This document shows positions 51,026-59,238 of a stretch of DNA of 64,000 nucleotides, in pieces. Position 1 is the first letter of the stretch. Each line of letters starts with the position of its first letter. Where the stretch lies: positions 744,001 through 808,000 of the forward strand of contig NZ_JABGCJ010000001.1 of the NCBI RefSeq assembly GCF_019799965.1, read 5' to 3'. The notes under the pieces were generated by a model. That model was not told the DNA's origin. It saw only the letters and a program-made list of their open reading frames with translations, and made no database searches. A program made the position numbers and the translations under genes. The stretch is from Modestobacter italicus (GTDB taxonomy: Bacteria; Actinomycetota; Actinomycetes; Mycobacteriales; Geodermatophilaceae).

Positions 51026-51727
51026 TCAGCGCCCCGAGCCGTTCGGCCCCTGCTCGAGGCCGACCCGGCCGGCCAGCGCGGCGGCCTCCACGCGGGTGGA
51101 GACCCGCAGCTGGCGCAGCAGGTTGGCCACCAGCCGCTTCACGGTGCGCTCGGAGACGTGCAGCGTGGTGGCGATGTCGACGGTGCTCGTGCCGGCGGCC
51201 ACCAGCTTCCAGAGCCGGCGGTCGTCGGCGGACAGCTGCGCGGCGATGCCCTGGTCGGCGCTCGGCGCGGCGTCGTCCAGCAGCTGGCGCAGCAGCGACT
51301 CCGGGATCACCGACCAGCCGTCCAGCACGGCGAGCAGCGGGCGCACGAGCGCCTCCGGGCTGGTGGTCTTCGGCAGGAACGCGCTGGCCCCGGCGCGCAG
51401 CGCCTCCAGCGCCGCGTCGGCCTCGGCCAGCCCGGAGAGCGCGACGATCCGCACCATCGGCTCAGCCCGCCGGATGGCCGCGATCGCCCGCGTGCCACCG
51501 GGCGGGGGCATGTGCAGGTCCACCACGGCGACGTCGGCGTGGTGCCGGCGCACCAGCGCTGCACCGGCCGACGCGTCCTCCGTCGTCCCGACCACCCGCA
51601 CCCGGCCGCCGCTCTCCGGCGGCAGCAGCAAGGACAGCCCACGACTGAACAGCGGGTGGTCGTCGATGACCACCACGTCCACGGGGGGACGGTGCTCAGC
51701 AGCGGCACCGACGTCGAGTCCCTCCAC
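51026..51727 (-). CDS. NarL/LuxR-type response regulator
   Basis: 233 residues from GTG with GGGAG upstream. Receiver domain about 16-135: acidic pair in VVIDDHPLFSRG (Asp22, Asp23), phosphoacceptor Asp70 in VAVVDLHMPP, Lys in SAFLPKTTSPEAL. The C-terminal LuxR helix-turn-helix includes GTSTVDIATTLHVSERTVKRLVANLL. Divergent from a small histidine-kinase-like gene 60 bases away; they may form a pair. Confidence 0.9.
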   Translation of the reverse strand: MEGLDVGAAAEHRPPVDVVVIDDHPLFSRGLSLLLPPESGGRVRVVGTTEDASAGAALVRRHHADVAVVDLHMPPPGGTRAIAAIRRAEPMVRIVALSGLAEADAALEALRAGASAFLPKTTSPEALVRPLLAVLDGWSVIPESLLRQLLDDAAPSADQGIAAQLSADDRRLWKLVAAGTSTVDIATTLHVSERTVKRLVANLLRQLRVSTRVEAAALAGRVGLEQGPNGSGR

Positions 51728-51787
51728 GTCACTCCCAGAGTCAGCTGCGCCCGGCCCGGCTGACCGACCGCAACCCCGGAGGTGCCC

Positions 51788-52504
51788 GTGACACTCGCTG
51801 CCGACACACGCCCCGCCACGTTGCCCGGACTGCTCACCGACCTGGTCCGGGTCGTGCGCAGCCACCTGCCCCACCCTGCCGCCGAACCGGTGAGCACGGG
51901 AGACGCACTGGTGCGTGCCCTGTGCCACGACATGCGCAGCCCGCTGGCCGCCCTGGAGTCGGTGCTCGACCGGCTGGACGCCGACGACGACCGCCGTCCC
52001 GAGCTGCTCGAGCTGGCCCGCGCCCAGGCCCAGCACCTGGCCTCGATGCTCCGCACCGCCAACGCCACGGGAGGCGCGCCGGAGCGGCGCGGCGCCCGGA
52101 GCCTGGCCGACGTGCTGCAGGCGTCGGTGGCCGCCTCCGGGCTGCCCGCCACCCAGCTGACCGTGCGGGTCGGGGAGGACGCCGCGGACGTCGTCGTCGG
52201 CGACGCCCGGGTGCAGCGCATCTTGACCAACCTGCTGGAGAACGCACACCGGCACGGGCAGGGCCGTCCGGTCCGGCTGCGGGTCGACCGCCGCGCGGAG
52301 TGGGTGGAGTTCGCCCTCACCCAGCCTGGGGTCCCGGCCGACCGGGTGCTGGGGCACCTGAACCGGCTGACCCCGCCGGTCGACCTGAGCGGGCTGGGGC
52401 TGTGGTCGGTGCAGCGGCAGACCCGCGAGCTGGGCGGCCGGCTGGCCTGGTGCCTGGGTGAGGACGGCGACTTCACCCTGGTGGTGCGGCTGCCGGACCG
52501 CTGA
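51788..52504 (+). CDS. Sensorless histidine kinase-like protein
   Basis: 238 residues from the GTG six bases after GGAGG (GTG 51782 is alternative). Dimerisation/H-box LVRALCHDMRSPLAALESVL with His47, then a HATPase domain: N-box RILTNLLENAHRHGQG (about 140-155). The G1 region is reduced (no clear DxGxG; VDLSGLGLWSVQRQ stands at the G2 position). It has no membrane helix or sensor domain, so it would be cytoplasmic and need input from elsewhere. The incomplete ATP lid makes activity uncertain. Confidence 0.78.
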   Translation: MTLAADTRPATLPGLLTDLVRVVRSHLPHPAAEPVSTGDALVRALCHDMRSPLAALESVLDRLDADDDRRPELLELARAQAQHLASMLRTANATGGAPERRGARSLADVLQASVAASGLPATQLTVRVGEDAADVVVGDARVQRILTNLLENAHRHGQGRPVRLRVDRRAEWVEFALTQPGVPADRVLGHLNRLTPPVDLSGLGLWSVQRQTRELGGRLAWCLGEDGDFTLVVRLPDR

Positions 52505-52517
52505 GCCTGCGCCGGGG

Positions 52518-53114
52518 TCAGCCCCGGCGGTGCAGTTCGTCCAGGTGGGTGCCGAGCACCTCGGTCGCCCACCCGGTGGGGGCGGACTCAGCCTGCCGGA
52601 CCAGCTGGAGGGCCAGCCCGTCGACCAGGGCGTGCAGCCGGCGACCCTCCAGCGGCACGTCGAGACCGGGCCGGGCCCAGCCGGCGTCGACCAGTGACGC
52701 GACCACGCCGGTCGTGACGGCGGCCAGCTGCGCGTGCGCGGTGTCGTAGACCGCCCGCAGCGCCCCGCCACGCGGGGCGAGTGAACCCAGGTGCAGGAAG
52801 ACGTCCATCTCCAGCCGGCGCTCGGCGTCCAGCGGCAGCAGCTCGCGGAGGACGGCGGTCTGCGCCACCGGTGCCTCCGCGTCCAGCTCCAGGGCCGCGA
52901 CCCGGTCGGCCACCCGCCGTGCGACCAGCTCCAGGGAGAAGACGAGCAGCGCCTCCTGGGTGGGGAAGGCCCGTCGCAGCGAGCCGGTGGCCAGGCCTGC
53001 CTCGGCCGCGACGTTGCGCACGGACAGCGCGGCGACGCCGCCGCGGGCGAGCACCCGCCAGGCCGCCTGGGCCACCTCGACCTCACGGGCGGCGTGGTCG
53101 ATCAACCGGGGCAC
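52518..53114 (-). CDS. TetR/AcrR family transcriptional regulator
   Basis: 198 residues. GTG 53114 gives the typical start MPRLIDHAAREVEVAQAAW; GTG 53129 would lie inside a putative operator. Helix-turn-helix VAALSVRNVAAEAGLATGSLRRAFPTQEALL (about 27-57). The helical C-terminal ligand domain has no clear ligand motif. It is divergent from a small membrane-protein gene, and a directly repeated decamer occupies the shared promoter, the classical TetR repressor arrangement. Confidence 0.87.
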   Translation of the reverse strand: MPRLIDHAAREVEVAQAAWRVLARGGVAALSVRNVAAEAGLATGSLRRAFPTQEALLVFSLELVARRVADRVAALELDAEAPVAQTAVLRELLPLDAERRLEMDVFLHLGSLAPRGGALRAVYDTAHAQLAAVTTGVVASLVDAGWARPGLDVPLEGRRLHALVDGLALQLVRQAESAPTGWATEVLGTHLDELHRRG

Positions 53115-53125
53115 ACCGGGAATGT

Positions 53126-53164
53126 ACACAGTCGTGCTAACTTGCTGCTTGTTGACACAGTCGT
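53126..53164. promoter_or_regulatory. Directly repeated ACACAGTCGT in TetR divergent promoter
   Basis: ACACAGTCGT at 53126-53135 and 53155-53164, 29 bases apart, preceding the TetR and the divergent membrane gene. The second copy overlaps TTGACA at 53152-53157. These are candidate binding sites for the adjacent TetR. Confidence 0.5.
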
Positions 53165-53182
53165 ACCAGCAAGGAGTCCGGC

Positions 53183-53731
53183 GTGATCCTGACCGTGGTC
53201 GTGGCCTGCGAGATCGGCTTCTGGGTGGCGGTGCTGGCCGGCCTGGCTGCCCGTTACCTGCTGCGCGCCCGCCGGCTGAGCACCGTCCTGCTGCTGGCCG
53301 CGCCGGTGATCGACGCCGTGCTGCTGGTCGCCACCGCACTCCACCTGCGCTCGGGCGCGACGGCCTCCTGGGAGCACGGCCTCGCCGCGCTCTACATCGG
53401 CTTCTCCGTCGCCTACGGCCACCGGCTGGTGCAGTGGGCCGATGTCCGCTTCGCGCACCGGTTCGCCGGTGGCCCGGCGCCGGTGAAGCCCACCGGCGCG
53501 GCGTACACCCGCGCCTGCTGGGCCGACGTGGGCCGCACACTGCTGGCCGCGCTGGTGGCCGGCGGCGTCCTCGCCGGGCTGGTGGCCTGGGTCGACGCCC
53601 CGGACCGGACGGCGGCGCTCAGCGCGGTGTACCCGCTGCTGGCGGTGATCGTCGGGATCGAGCTGCTGTGGGCGGTCAGCTACACCATCTGGCCCAAGGC
53701 GCCCGCCCAGGAGGCCACCGTCGGTCGCTGA
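53183..53731 (+). CDS. Hypothetical integral membrane protein under TetR control
   Basis: 182 residues from GTG; AAGGAG upstream. Four to five helices: ILTVVVACEIGFWVAVLAGLAARYLL, LSTVLLLAAPVIDAVLLVATAL, LAALYIGFSVAYG, VGRTLLAALVAGGVLAGLVAWV and AVYPLLAVIVGIELLWAVSYTIWP. A basic cytoplasmic loop HRLVQWADVRFAHRF separates the halves. It resembles the YmcC-like conserved actinobacterial membrane proteins often beside TetR genes. Function unknown. Confidence 0.8.
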   Translation: MILTVVVACEIGFWVAVLAGLAARYLLRARRLSTVLLLAAPVIDAVLLVATALHLRSGATASWEHGLAALYIGFSVAYGHRLVQWADVRFAHRFAGGPAPVKPTGAAYTRACWADVGRTLLAALVAGGVLAGLVAWVDAPDRTAALSAVYPLLAVIVGIELLWAVSYTIWPKAPAQEATVGR

Positions 53732-53843
53732 GCAGGTCGGCCCCTGCGGGCCAGCGGACGGCACGGGGGTGACACCGGCCGGGGGCATCCCCCTGTTGTC
53801 ACCGCGAGGGCGGCGACAGCGACGACGCAGAGGGAGAACGCCC

Positions 53844-54707
53844 GTGTTCACGCACACCCACGCACTCCAGTTCGAGGCCAAGCCCGACGGCCCCGACGCC
53901 GACTTCGCCCGCAAGATGCAGGAGGTGCTCGGTGGTCAGTGGGGCGAGATGACCGTCGCCACCCAGTACCTGCTGCAGGGCTGGAACTGCCGGCTGCCCG
54001 GCAAGTACAAGGACATGCTCCTGGCCATCGGCACCGAGGAGCTGGCCCACGTCGAGATGATCGTGACGATGATCGACCGGCTGCTGGACCACATGCCGCT
54101 CAAGCCCGACGCCGCGGACCGCACCAAGGAGGCCGCCGCCGGCTACGGCCAGCTCAACCCGCAGCACGCCATCGCCAACGGCGGCGGCGCGTCCTACATG
54201 GACAGCATGGGCAACCCCTGGACCGGTGCCTACGTCACCGCCAGCGGCAACCTGATGGCCGACTTCTCCTACAACGCCACCGCCGAGATGCAGGGCCGCC
54301 TGCAGGTCGCCCGCCTGTGGAACATGACCGACGACCCGGGCGTCAAGGACCTGCTCCGCTTCCTGCTCACCCGCGACCACATGCACCAGCAGCAGTGGCT
54401 GGCCGCCATGGAGGAGCTCAAGGCCGACGGCCTGGACGGCATCCCGGTGCCCGAGGCGTTCCCGCTGGACGAGGAGCTGCCGGAGTTCGCCTACACCTTC
54501 ATCGACGCCTCCGACGGCGCCGAGGCCGCCAACGGCCGCTGGGCCAACGGCCCGGCCCTGGACGGGACGGACAACACCCTCCGCGCCGCCCCGATCGCCG
54601 CCACCGCGGACGCCCCGATCCTCCCCCCGGGCGACCCGCGCCTCTACGGCACCCCGCCGGTGCCGATGCAGGGCCTGCTGCAGAAGGCCAAGGACGCCCT
54701 CAAGTGA
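53844..54707 (+). CDS. Non-heme manganese catalase
   Basis: 287 residues from GTG, with AGGGAG upstream. Ferritin-like di-manganese enzyme that dismutates hydrogen peroxide in the cytoplasm. All five metal ligands fall at the positions I recall for the Lactiplantibacillus plantarum enzyme: Glu35 (GGQWGEM), Glu66 and His69 (GTEELAHVEM), Glu148 (NATAEMQGRL) and His181 (RDHMHQQQW). The C-terminal extension LYGTPPVPMQGLLQKAKDAL is common in soil bacteria. Manganese use fits the Mn-responsive exporter in this window, though the genes are far apart. Confidence 0.95.
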   Translation: MFTHTHALQFEAKPDGPDADFARKMQEVLGGQWGEMTVATQYLLQGWNCRLPGKYKDMLLAIGTEELAHVEMIVTMIDRLLDHMPLKPDAADRTKEAAAGYGQLNPQHAIANGGGASYMDSMGNPWTGAYVTASGNLMADFSYNATAEMQGRLQVARLWNMTDDPGVKDLLRFLLTRDHMHQQQWLAAMEELKADGLDGIPVPEAFPLDEELPEFAYTFIDASDGAEAANGRWANGPALDGTDNTLRAAPIAATADAPILPPGDPRLYGTPPVPMQGLLQKAKDALK

Positions 54708-54713
54708 GTCGCC

Positions 54714-54739
54714 GCCTCCGGTGATCCGCCGCCGGAGGC
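54714..54739. terminator. Hairpin after manganese catalase gene
   Basis: GCCTCCGG (54714-54721) and CCGGAGGC (54732-54739), starting seven bases after the stop codon. Confidence 0.6.
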
Positions 54740-54839
54740 ACGCCCTCTGCGCCGTCGCCGTGCCGGCGCCCCGGCTCCGCTGACAAGCGGTCCTGGGACG
54801 CCGGCCCGGCGGGCGTCCGACCACCTCGGAGGTCTCGCC

Positions 54840-55136
54840 GTGCACCTGTCGACCCACACCCCGCACCTGCACGTCCCGGCGGTCCGCCTGCCCGGCCGGC
54901 TGCCGGTCGCCACCGTGCTGCTCTCGGTGGTCTACGCCGCCGCGATCGTCGTCGCCCTGGCCACGCCCGGCCAGCACGCCCTCGCCGCCGGCGTGGTGCT
55001 CGCCGGCCTGGTCAGCCGCACCGCCGTCCGCCGACGACGCACCGCGACCGCAGCGGTCCCCGTCGCCGCGACCGCCGTCGACGCGCTGCCGGTCCCCGCT
55101 CCGGCTGCCGCACCGGCACCCGCCGCCGCAGCCTGA
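54840..55136 (+). CDS. Small membrane protein with Ala/Pro tail
   Basis: 98 residues from GTG, after GGAGG at good spacing. Two hydrophobic stretches (PVATVLLSVVYAAAIVVALATP and ALAAGVVLAGLVSR), a basic RRRRT stop-transfer and a low-complexity Ala/Pro/Val tail. No family is recognised. The good ribosome site and hydrophobic patterning support expression. Confidence 0.55.
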   Translation: MHLSTHTPHLHVPAVRLPGRLPVATVLLSVVYAAAIVVALATPGQHALAAGVVLAGLVSRTAVRRRRTATAAVPVAATAVDALPVPAPAAAPAPAAAA

Positions 55137-55144
55137 CGACAGCC

Positions 55145-55177
55145 GCGAGGCCCGCCCCCACCGGGGACGGGCCTCGC
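55145..55177. terminator. Hairpin after small membrane protein gene
   Basis: GCGAGGCCCG (55145-55154) pairs with CGGGCCTCGC (55168-55177), with additional inner CCCC/GGGG pairing. Confidence 0.65.
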
Positions 55178-55192
55178 ATCACGTGCTGGAAC

Positions 55193-55246
55193 GGCCCCGC
55201 TGCAGGGTCCCACCGCGAGCCTGCGAGGGGTGGGGGCAGCGGGGCC
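55193..55246. terminator. Hairpin after actP
   Basis: Outer stem GGCCCCGCTGC with GCAGCGGGGCC; inner CCCACC/GGTGGG arms around the CGCGAGCCTGCG-type loop also seen after araA (28935-28966). It lies six bases from the actP stop (minus strand). Confidence 0.65.
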
Positions 55247-55251
55247 CGCTC

Positions 55252-56865
55252 TCAGTGGGCGACCGCCTTCTCCGCACCGATGCCGGTCAGCGACCGGACC
55301 TCGAGCTCGGCGTACTTGTCGACGTCCGGCTTCTCCTTGGAGACCTTCGTCCCCAGCCAGCCGAGGAAGAACGACAGCGGGATGGAGACCAGGCCCGGGT
55401 TCCGCAGCGGGAACCACGCGATGTCGAAGTTGGAGAACATCGCCGTCTCCGACCCCGAGACCACCGGCGAGAAGATGATCAGGCCGATGCAGACGATCAG
55501 CCCGCCGTAGATCGACCACAGCGCGCCCTGGGTGGTGAAGTTCTTCCAGAAGAGCGTGTAGAGGATCGTCGGCAGGTTGGCCGAGGCCGCCACCGCGAAG
55601 GCCAGGGCCACCAGGAAGGCGATGTTGATGCCGGCCTGCAGCGCCAGGATGCCCAGCCCGATGGAGACCGCCCCGATGACGACCGCGGTGATCCGGGCGA
55701 CCCGGACCTCCGCGTTGGCCGCCACCTGGCCCTTCTTCAGCACCGAGGCGTAGACGTCGTGGGCGAAGGACGCCGACGCGGTGATCGTCAGCCCGGCCAC
55801 CACCGCGAGGATCGTGGCGAAGGCGACGCCGGCGATGATGCCCAGCAGCACCGTGCCGCCGAGCTCGAACGCCAGCAGCGGAGCTGCTGCGTTGACCCCA
55901 CCGGGGGCCGCCAGGATGGTCTCGGAGCCCACCAGGGCGCCGGCGCCGTAGCCGATGACCAGACTGAACAGGTAGAAGGCACCGATCAGCCAGATGGCCC
56001 AGACGACCGACTTCCGGGCGTCCTTGGCGGTGGGCACCGTGTAGAAGCGCATCAGCACGTGCGGCAGGCCGGCGGTGCCGAGGACCAGGGCCAGCGCGAG
56101 GCTGATGAAGTCCAGCCGGGTGGCGTTCGACAGCCCGTACTGGGCGCCGGGCTCCACCACCTGCTGCCCCTCGGAGGCGATCGCCCCACCGATCAGCGAG
56201 GAGAGGTTGAAGCCGTACTCGGCCAGCACCCAGATCGTCATGACCAGGGCGCCGGCGATGAGCAGCGTGGCCTTGATCATCTGCACGTAGGTGGTGCCGC
56301 GCATGCCACCGACCAGCACGTAGAAGATCATCAGCGCGCCGACGACGACCACGACCAGGGCCTCGGCAGCCGCGCCGCTCACCCCGAGCAGCAGGGCGAC
56401 CAGGCCACCGGCACCGGCCATCTGGGCCAGCAGGTAGAACAGCGACACGAACAGCGTGGAGATGGCCGCCGCGGTGCGGACCGGCCCCTGACGCATCCGG
56501 AAGGCCAGCACGTCGGCCATGGTGAACCGGGCCGTGTTGCGCATCAGCTCGGCGACCAGGAGCAGCGCCACCAGCCAGGCGACGAGGAAGCCGATCGAGT
56601 AGAGGAAGCCGTCGTAGCCGTAGATGGCGATCGCGCCGGCGATGCCCAGGAACGAGGCCGCCGACAGGTAGTCACCGGCGATGGCCAGCCCGTTCTGGGT
56701 GCCGGTGATGTTGCGGCCGGCCGCGTAGTAGTCGGCGGCGCTCTTGTTGTTCCGGCTGGCGCGGAAGGTGATGAACAGGGTCACCAGCACGAACGCGCCG
56801 AAGATCGAGATGTTGATCGCCGGCTCGCCGATGGTCGCGCTCTCGGCGGCGAACAGGTCAGCCAC
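55252..56865 (-). CDS. actP: Cation/acetate symporter
   Basis: 537 residues, sodium:solute symporter family, about 13 helices. ActP markers: the N-terminal helix then SADYYAAGRNITGTQNGLAIAGDYLSAASFLGIAGAI (about 43-79), RFTMADVLAFRMR, GMRGTTYVQMIKATLLIAGAL and LPHVLMRFYTVPTAKDARKSVVWA. Imports acetate and other short monocarboxylates or glycolate with Na+ or H+. It overlaps by eight bases with the DUF485 gene, the usual yjcH-actP pairing. A hairpin follows. Confidence 0.93.
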   Translation of the reverse strand: MADLFAAESATIGEPAINISIFGAFVLVTLFITFRASRNNKSAADYYAAGRNITGTQNGLAIAGDYLSAASFLGIAGAIAIYGYDGFLYSIGFLVAWLVALLLVAELMRNTARFTMADVLAFRMRQGPVRTAAAISTLFVSLFYLLAQMAGAGGLVALLLGVSGAAAEALVVVVVGALMIFYVLVGGMRGTTYVQMIKATLLIAGALVMTIWVLAEYGFNLSSLIGGAIASEGQQVVEPGAQYGLSNATRLDFISLALALVLGTAGLPHVLMRFYTVPTAKDARKSVVWAIWLIGAFYLFSLVIGYGAGALVGSETILAAPGGVNAAAPLLAFELGGTVLLGIIAGVAFATILAVVAGLTITASASFAHDVYASVLKKGQVAANAEVRVARITAVVIGAVSIGLGILALQAGINIAFLVALAFAVAASANLPTILYTLFWKNFTTQGALWSIYGGLIVCIGLIIFSPVVSGSETAMFSNFDIAWFPLRNPGLVSIPLSFFLGWLGTKVSKEKPDVDKYAELEVRSLTGIGAEKAVAH

Positions 56866-57232
56866 GGGGGGTCTCCTCGTTCCGGGGGGAGGCGAACTCG
56901 TGGGCCTCGAGACGGGTGCGCATCTCGTCGGAGATGGGGTCGGTGTTCTTGCTGGCGTGCCGCACGTACAGCTGGGTGATCAGGAAGGTGCTCACGAACT
57001 GGCCCAGCCCCAGCAGGATGCCGAGGTTCACGTTGCCGAAGACCTCGGTCGCCATGAAGTCGGCCGCGTAGGTGGAGAGCAGGACGAAGAGCAGGTACCA
57101 GACGAGGAACGCCACGGTCATCGGGACGGCGAAACTACGGAACCGGCGGCGCAGCTCGGTGAACTCGGGTGAGTCCTGCGCTTGCCGGTACTCCTCCGGT
57201 GTCAGCAGCTTGCGGTCGGTCGGTGGGGTCAC
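56858..57232 (-). CDS. DUF485 membrane protein of the acetate permease operon
   Basis: 124 residues from GTG with GAGGTG upstream. Two membrane helices (FAVPMTVAFLVWYLLFVLLSTYA and VNLGILLGLGQFVSTFLITQLYV), preceded by EEYRQAQDSPEFTELRRRFR, the DUF485/YjcH signature. It is always found ahead of actP-like genes and probably assists the symporter. An inverted-repeat cluster lies 27-51 bases upstream. Confidence 0.9.
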   Translation of the reverse strand: MTPPTDRKLLTPEEYRQAQDSPEFTELRRRFRSFAVPMTVAFLVWYLLFVLLSTYAADFMATEVFGNVNLGILLGLGQFVSTFLITQLYVRHASKNTDPISDEMRTRLEAHEFASPRNEETPRG

Positions 57233-57258
57233 GGGGCACCTCACTGTGCGTTGCCTGA

Positions 57259-57283
57259 GGGTGATCGCGGTCACCCTAGGGTG
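57259..57283. promoter_or_regulatory. Overlapping dyads upstream of the DUF485-actP operon
   Basis: GGGTGA-TCGCGG-TCACCC (57259-57276) overlaps the perfect palindrome CACCCTAGGGTG (57272-57283). Candidate operator for acetate-responsive control; the regulator is unidentified. Confidence 0.45.
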
Positions 57284-57399
57284 CCCGGACTCACAACGCG
57301 AGTGACCGTGTTCCGATAGTTACGCGGCGACTTTCGGGCGACCTCGGGATTCCATCTCGGTGCAACGCCGGGGATACGGCCAGCTGGTGCACTGGGTGC

Positions 57400-58716
57400 A
57401 TGGCCCCCTCCAGGACCGAGAGCCCGTGGACGAGCACGCCCCGGCACCCCCGCGCGGAGGCCGGTACCGGTTGGTACCCGGTGGCCCGGTCCGCCGAGGT
57501 GGGGACGACGCCGCGGCAGGTGGGCGCGGGCGGGCAGGCCTACGTCGTCCTCCGGCTGCGACCCGGCGCCGAGGTGACGGCGCTGTCGGCGCGCTGCCCG
57601 CACCGGCTGGTGCCGCTGATCGCGGCCACCGTGGTCGACGGCCGCGTCCGGTGCCCGTACCACGGCTGGCAGTTCAACGCGGAGGGCCGCTGCGTGGAGA
57701 TCCCGTCCCTGGGGCCGGTGGGCGCACCCCCGCCACGGGCCGACCTCTCCACCCCGTGGGCGGTCGAGGAGCGCGACGGCTGGGTGTGGCTGGCCCCCGA
57801 CCCCACGCCGACGGCCCGCCCGCCGCGCGCGACCAGCCCCACCCCGGAGCCGGCCCCCGCCCTCCCGCAGCCCGACGGCCCGGTGCTGGACAACCTGCAC
57901 CCCGCCCTCGAGCACGCCTGGCACCCGGTCGCCCTCTCCGGTGAGCTGCTCGCCGGCGGCTGGGTGCAGACCCGGCTGCTGGGCCGCACCTGGACGGTGC
58001 ACCGCCGCCCCGGCGGCGCCCTGGACGCCGACCCGCCGGCGTGGGCCGTGGCCGAACGGCTCGGCGTGGTCTGGGTCGCCCCGGCCGAGCCACGCGCGGA
58101 GCTGATCGGCGTCCCCGAGCTCGCCGACCCGCTGACGCTGTCCGCCTGGCTGCCCCCGGTCCGCAGCCTCGCCCCGGCCGGGCCGCTGGCCGACGCCTTC
58201 CTCGACGCCACCCACCGGTCCGCTGCTCAGCCGGCGACGTCCGGCACGCCGGAGGTCACCGTGCCGGACCCGGCCTACGAGCGCAACGGGTTCTCCGCCG
58301 TGCACGAGGAGCCCGGACGCCGGCGGGTCACCCACGTCCACCGCGCGCCGTTCCAGCTGCTGCGGCGGGAGGAGGACCTGCAGACCGGGGCGGTGACCAC
58401 CGTCCTCCGGCTGCTGCAGCCCGAGGACGCCGACTCGACCCGGGTGCACACCTGCGTGCTGCTGCGCCGGCCCGACGGCACGGCGGACGGCGACGCCCTC
58501 GATGCCGCGGTGGCGTCCGCCGCGGCGTCGCTGGCCGAGGACCTGGCGTTGCTCCCCCGACTGGCCAGCAGCGGACTGCCGCTGCTCCCCCGGGACGAGC
58601 TGCACGTGCGGGCCGACCGGCTGGGCGTCGCGCTGCGCCGCACGCTGGCCGACCTCGTCGCCGACTGCGCGGCCGCCGACCGGGCCGCGGCCCTGGAGCA
58701 GCGCGCCACCGCCTGA
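57400..58716 (+). CDS. Rieske [2Fe-2S] oxygenase-like protein missing one iron ligand
   Basis: 438 residues. Rieske cluster CPHRLVPL...CPYHGWQF (Cys-x-His, Cys-x2-His; about 65-90). The C-terminal part (from about 150) resembles ring-hydroxylating oxygenase alpha subunits: PALEHAWHPVALSGEL and FLDATHRSAAQPATSG. In that mononuclear-iron motif D-x2-H-x4-H the last His is replaced by Gln (DATHRSAAQ), so the normal 2-His-1-carboxylate facial triad is incomplete. Either a different ligand is used or catalysis is lost. No reductase or ferredoxin gene is adjacent. The true start may be slightly downstream. Confidence 0.8.
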   Translation: MAPSRTESPWTSTPRHPRAEAGTGWYPVARSAEVGTTPRQVGAGGQAYVVLRLRPGAEVTALSARCPHRLVPLIAATVVDGRVRCPYHGWQFNAEGRCVEIPSLGPVGAPPPRADLSTPWAVEERDGWVWLAPDPTPTARPPRATSPTPEPAPALPQPDGPVLDNLHPALEHAWHPVALSGELLAGGWVQTRLLGRTWTVHRRPGGALDADPPAWAVAERLGVVWVAPAEPRAELIGVPELADPLTLSAWLPPVRSLAPAGPLADAFLDATHRSAAQPATSGTPEVTVPDPAYERNGFSAVHEEPGRRRVTHVHRAPFQLLRREEDLQTGAVTTVLRLLQPEDADSTRVHTCVLLRRPDGTADGDALDAAVASAAASLAEDLALLPRLASSGLPLLPRDELHVRADRLGVALRRTLADLVADCAAADRAAALEQRATA

Positions 58717-58749
58717 TCCACCCGCGGCCGGGACGCGCAGGATGGGCCG

Positions 58750-59205
58750 ATGAGCGCAGCAGGTCAGTTCGAGCGGGGCACCGACGGGCCCCGGGTCATC
58801 CTGGTCGGGGTGGACGGGTCGCCGACGTCGCTGCGCGCGGCGGCCTACGCGGCCGGGTTGGCCCGCCGGCAGCGCGCCCGGCTGGTCGCCGTCTTCGTCG
58901 TGGAACCCCCGCCGCCGATGGCCGGCTGGGTGCCCGACGCCCAGGTGGTGGCCCGGGACGCCGCGGCGCAGGTCGGCGAGGAGCTGCGCCGGGAGCTGCA
59001 GCCGGCCGCCGAGCAGTTGGGCATCGAGGTCGAGCTTCGGACCGCGCAGGGCGACCCGGTGACCGAGCTGTCCCGGATCGCCGACGAGCTGCCGGCCGAC
59101 GCGGTGCTGGTCGGCGCGTCGGAGCAGGCCGGTCACCGGGTGGTCGGCTCGGTGGCGGTGCGGCTGGTGCGGGTCGGCCGCTGGCCGGTCACCGTCGTCC
59201 CGTGA
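58750..59205 (+). CDS. Universal stress protein (UspA family)
   Basis: 151 residues from ATG. Usp fold: RVILVGVDGSPTSLRAAAYAAGLAR (about 15-39), LVAVFVVEPPPP, and the ATP-binding loop VLVGASEQAGHRVVGSVAVRLVR (about 120-142), an approximate G-x2-G-x9-G-S arrangement that suggests nucleotide binding. It is 33 bases after the Rieske gene and may share its mRNA. Confidence 0.9.
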   Translation: MSAAGQFERGTDGPRVILVGVDGSPTSLRAAAYAAGLARRQRARLVAVFVVEPPPPMAGWVPDAQVVARDAAAQVGEELRRELQPAAEQLGIEVELRTAQGDPVTELSRIADELPADAVLVGASEQAGHRVVGSVAVRLVRVGRWPVTVVP

Positions 59206-59238
59206 CCGTCGCGCGGTGAGCCGCTACGGTCAGCCGGC

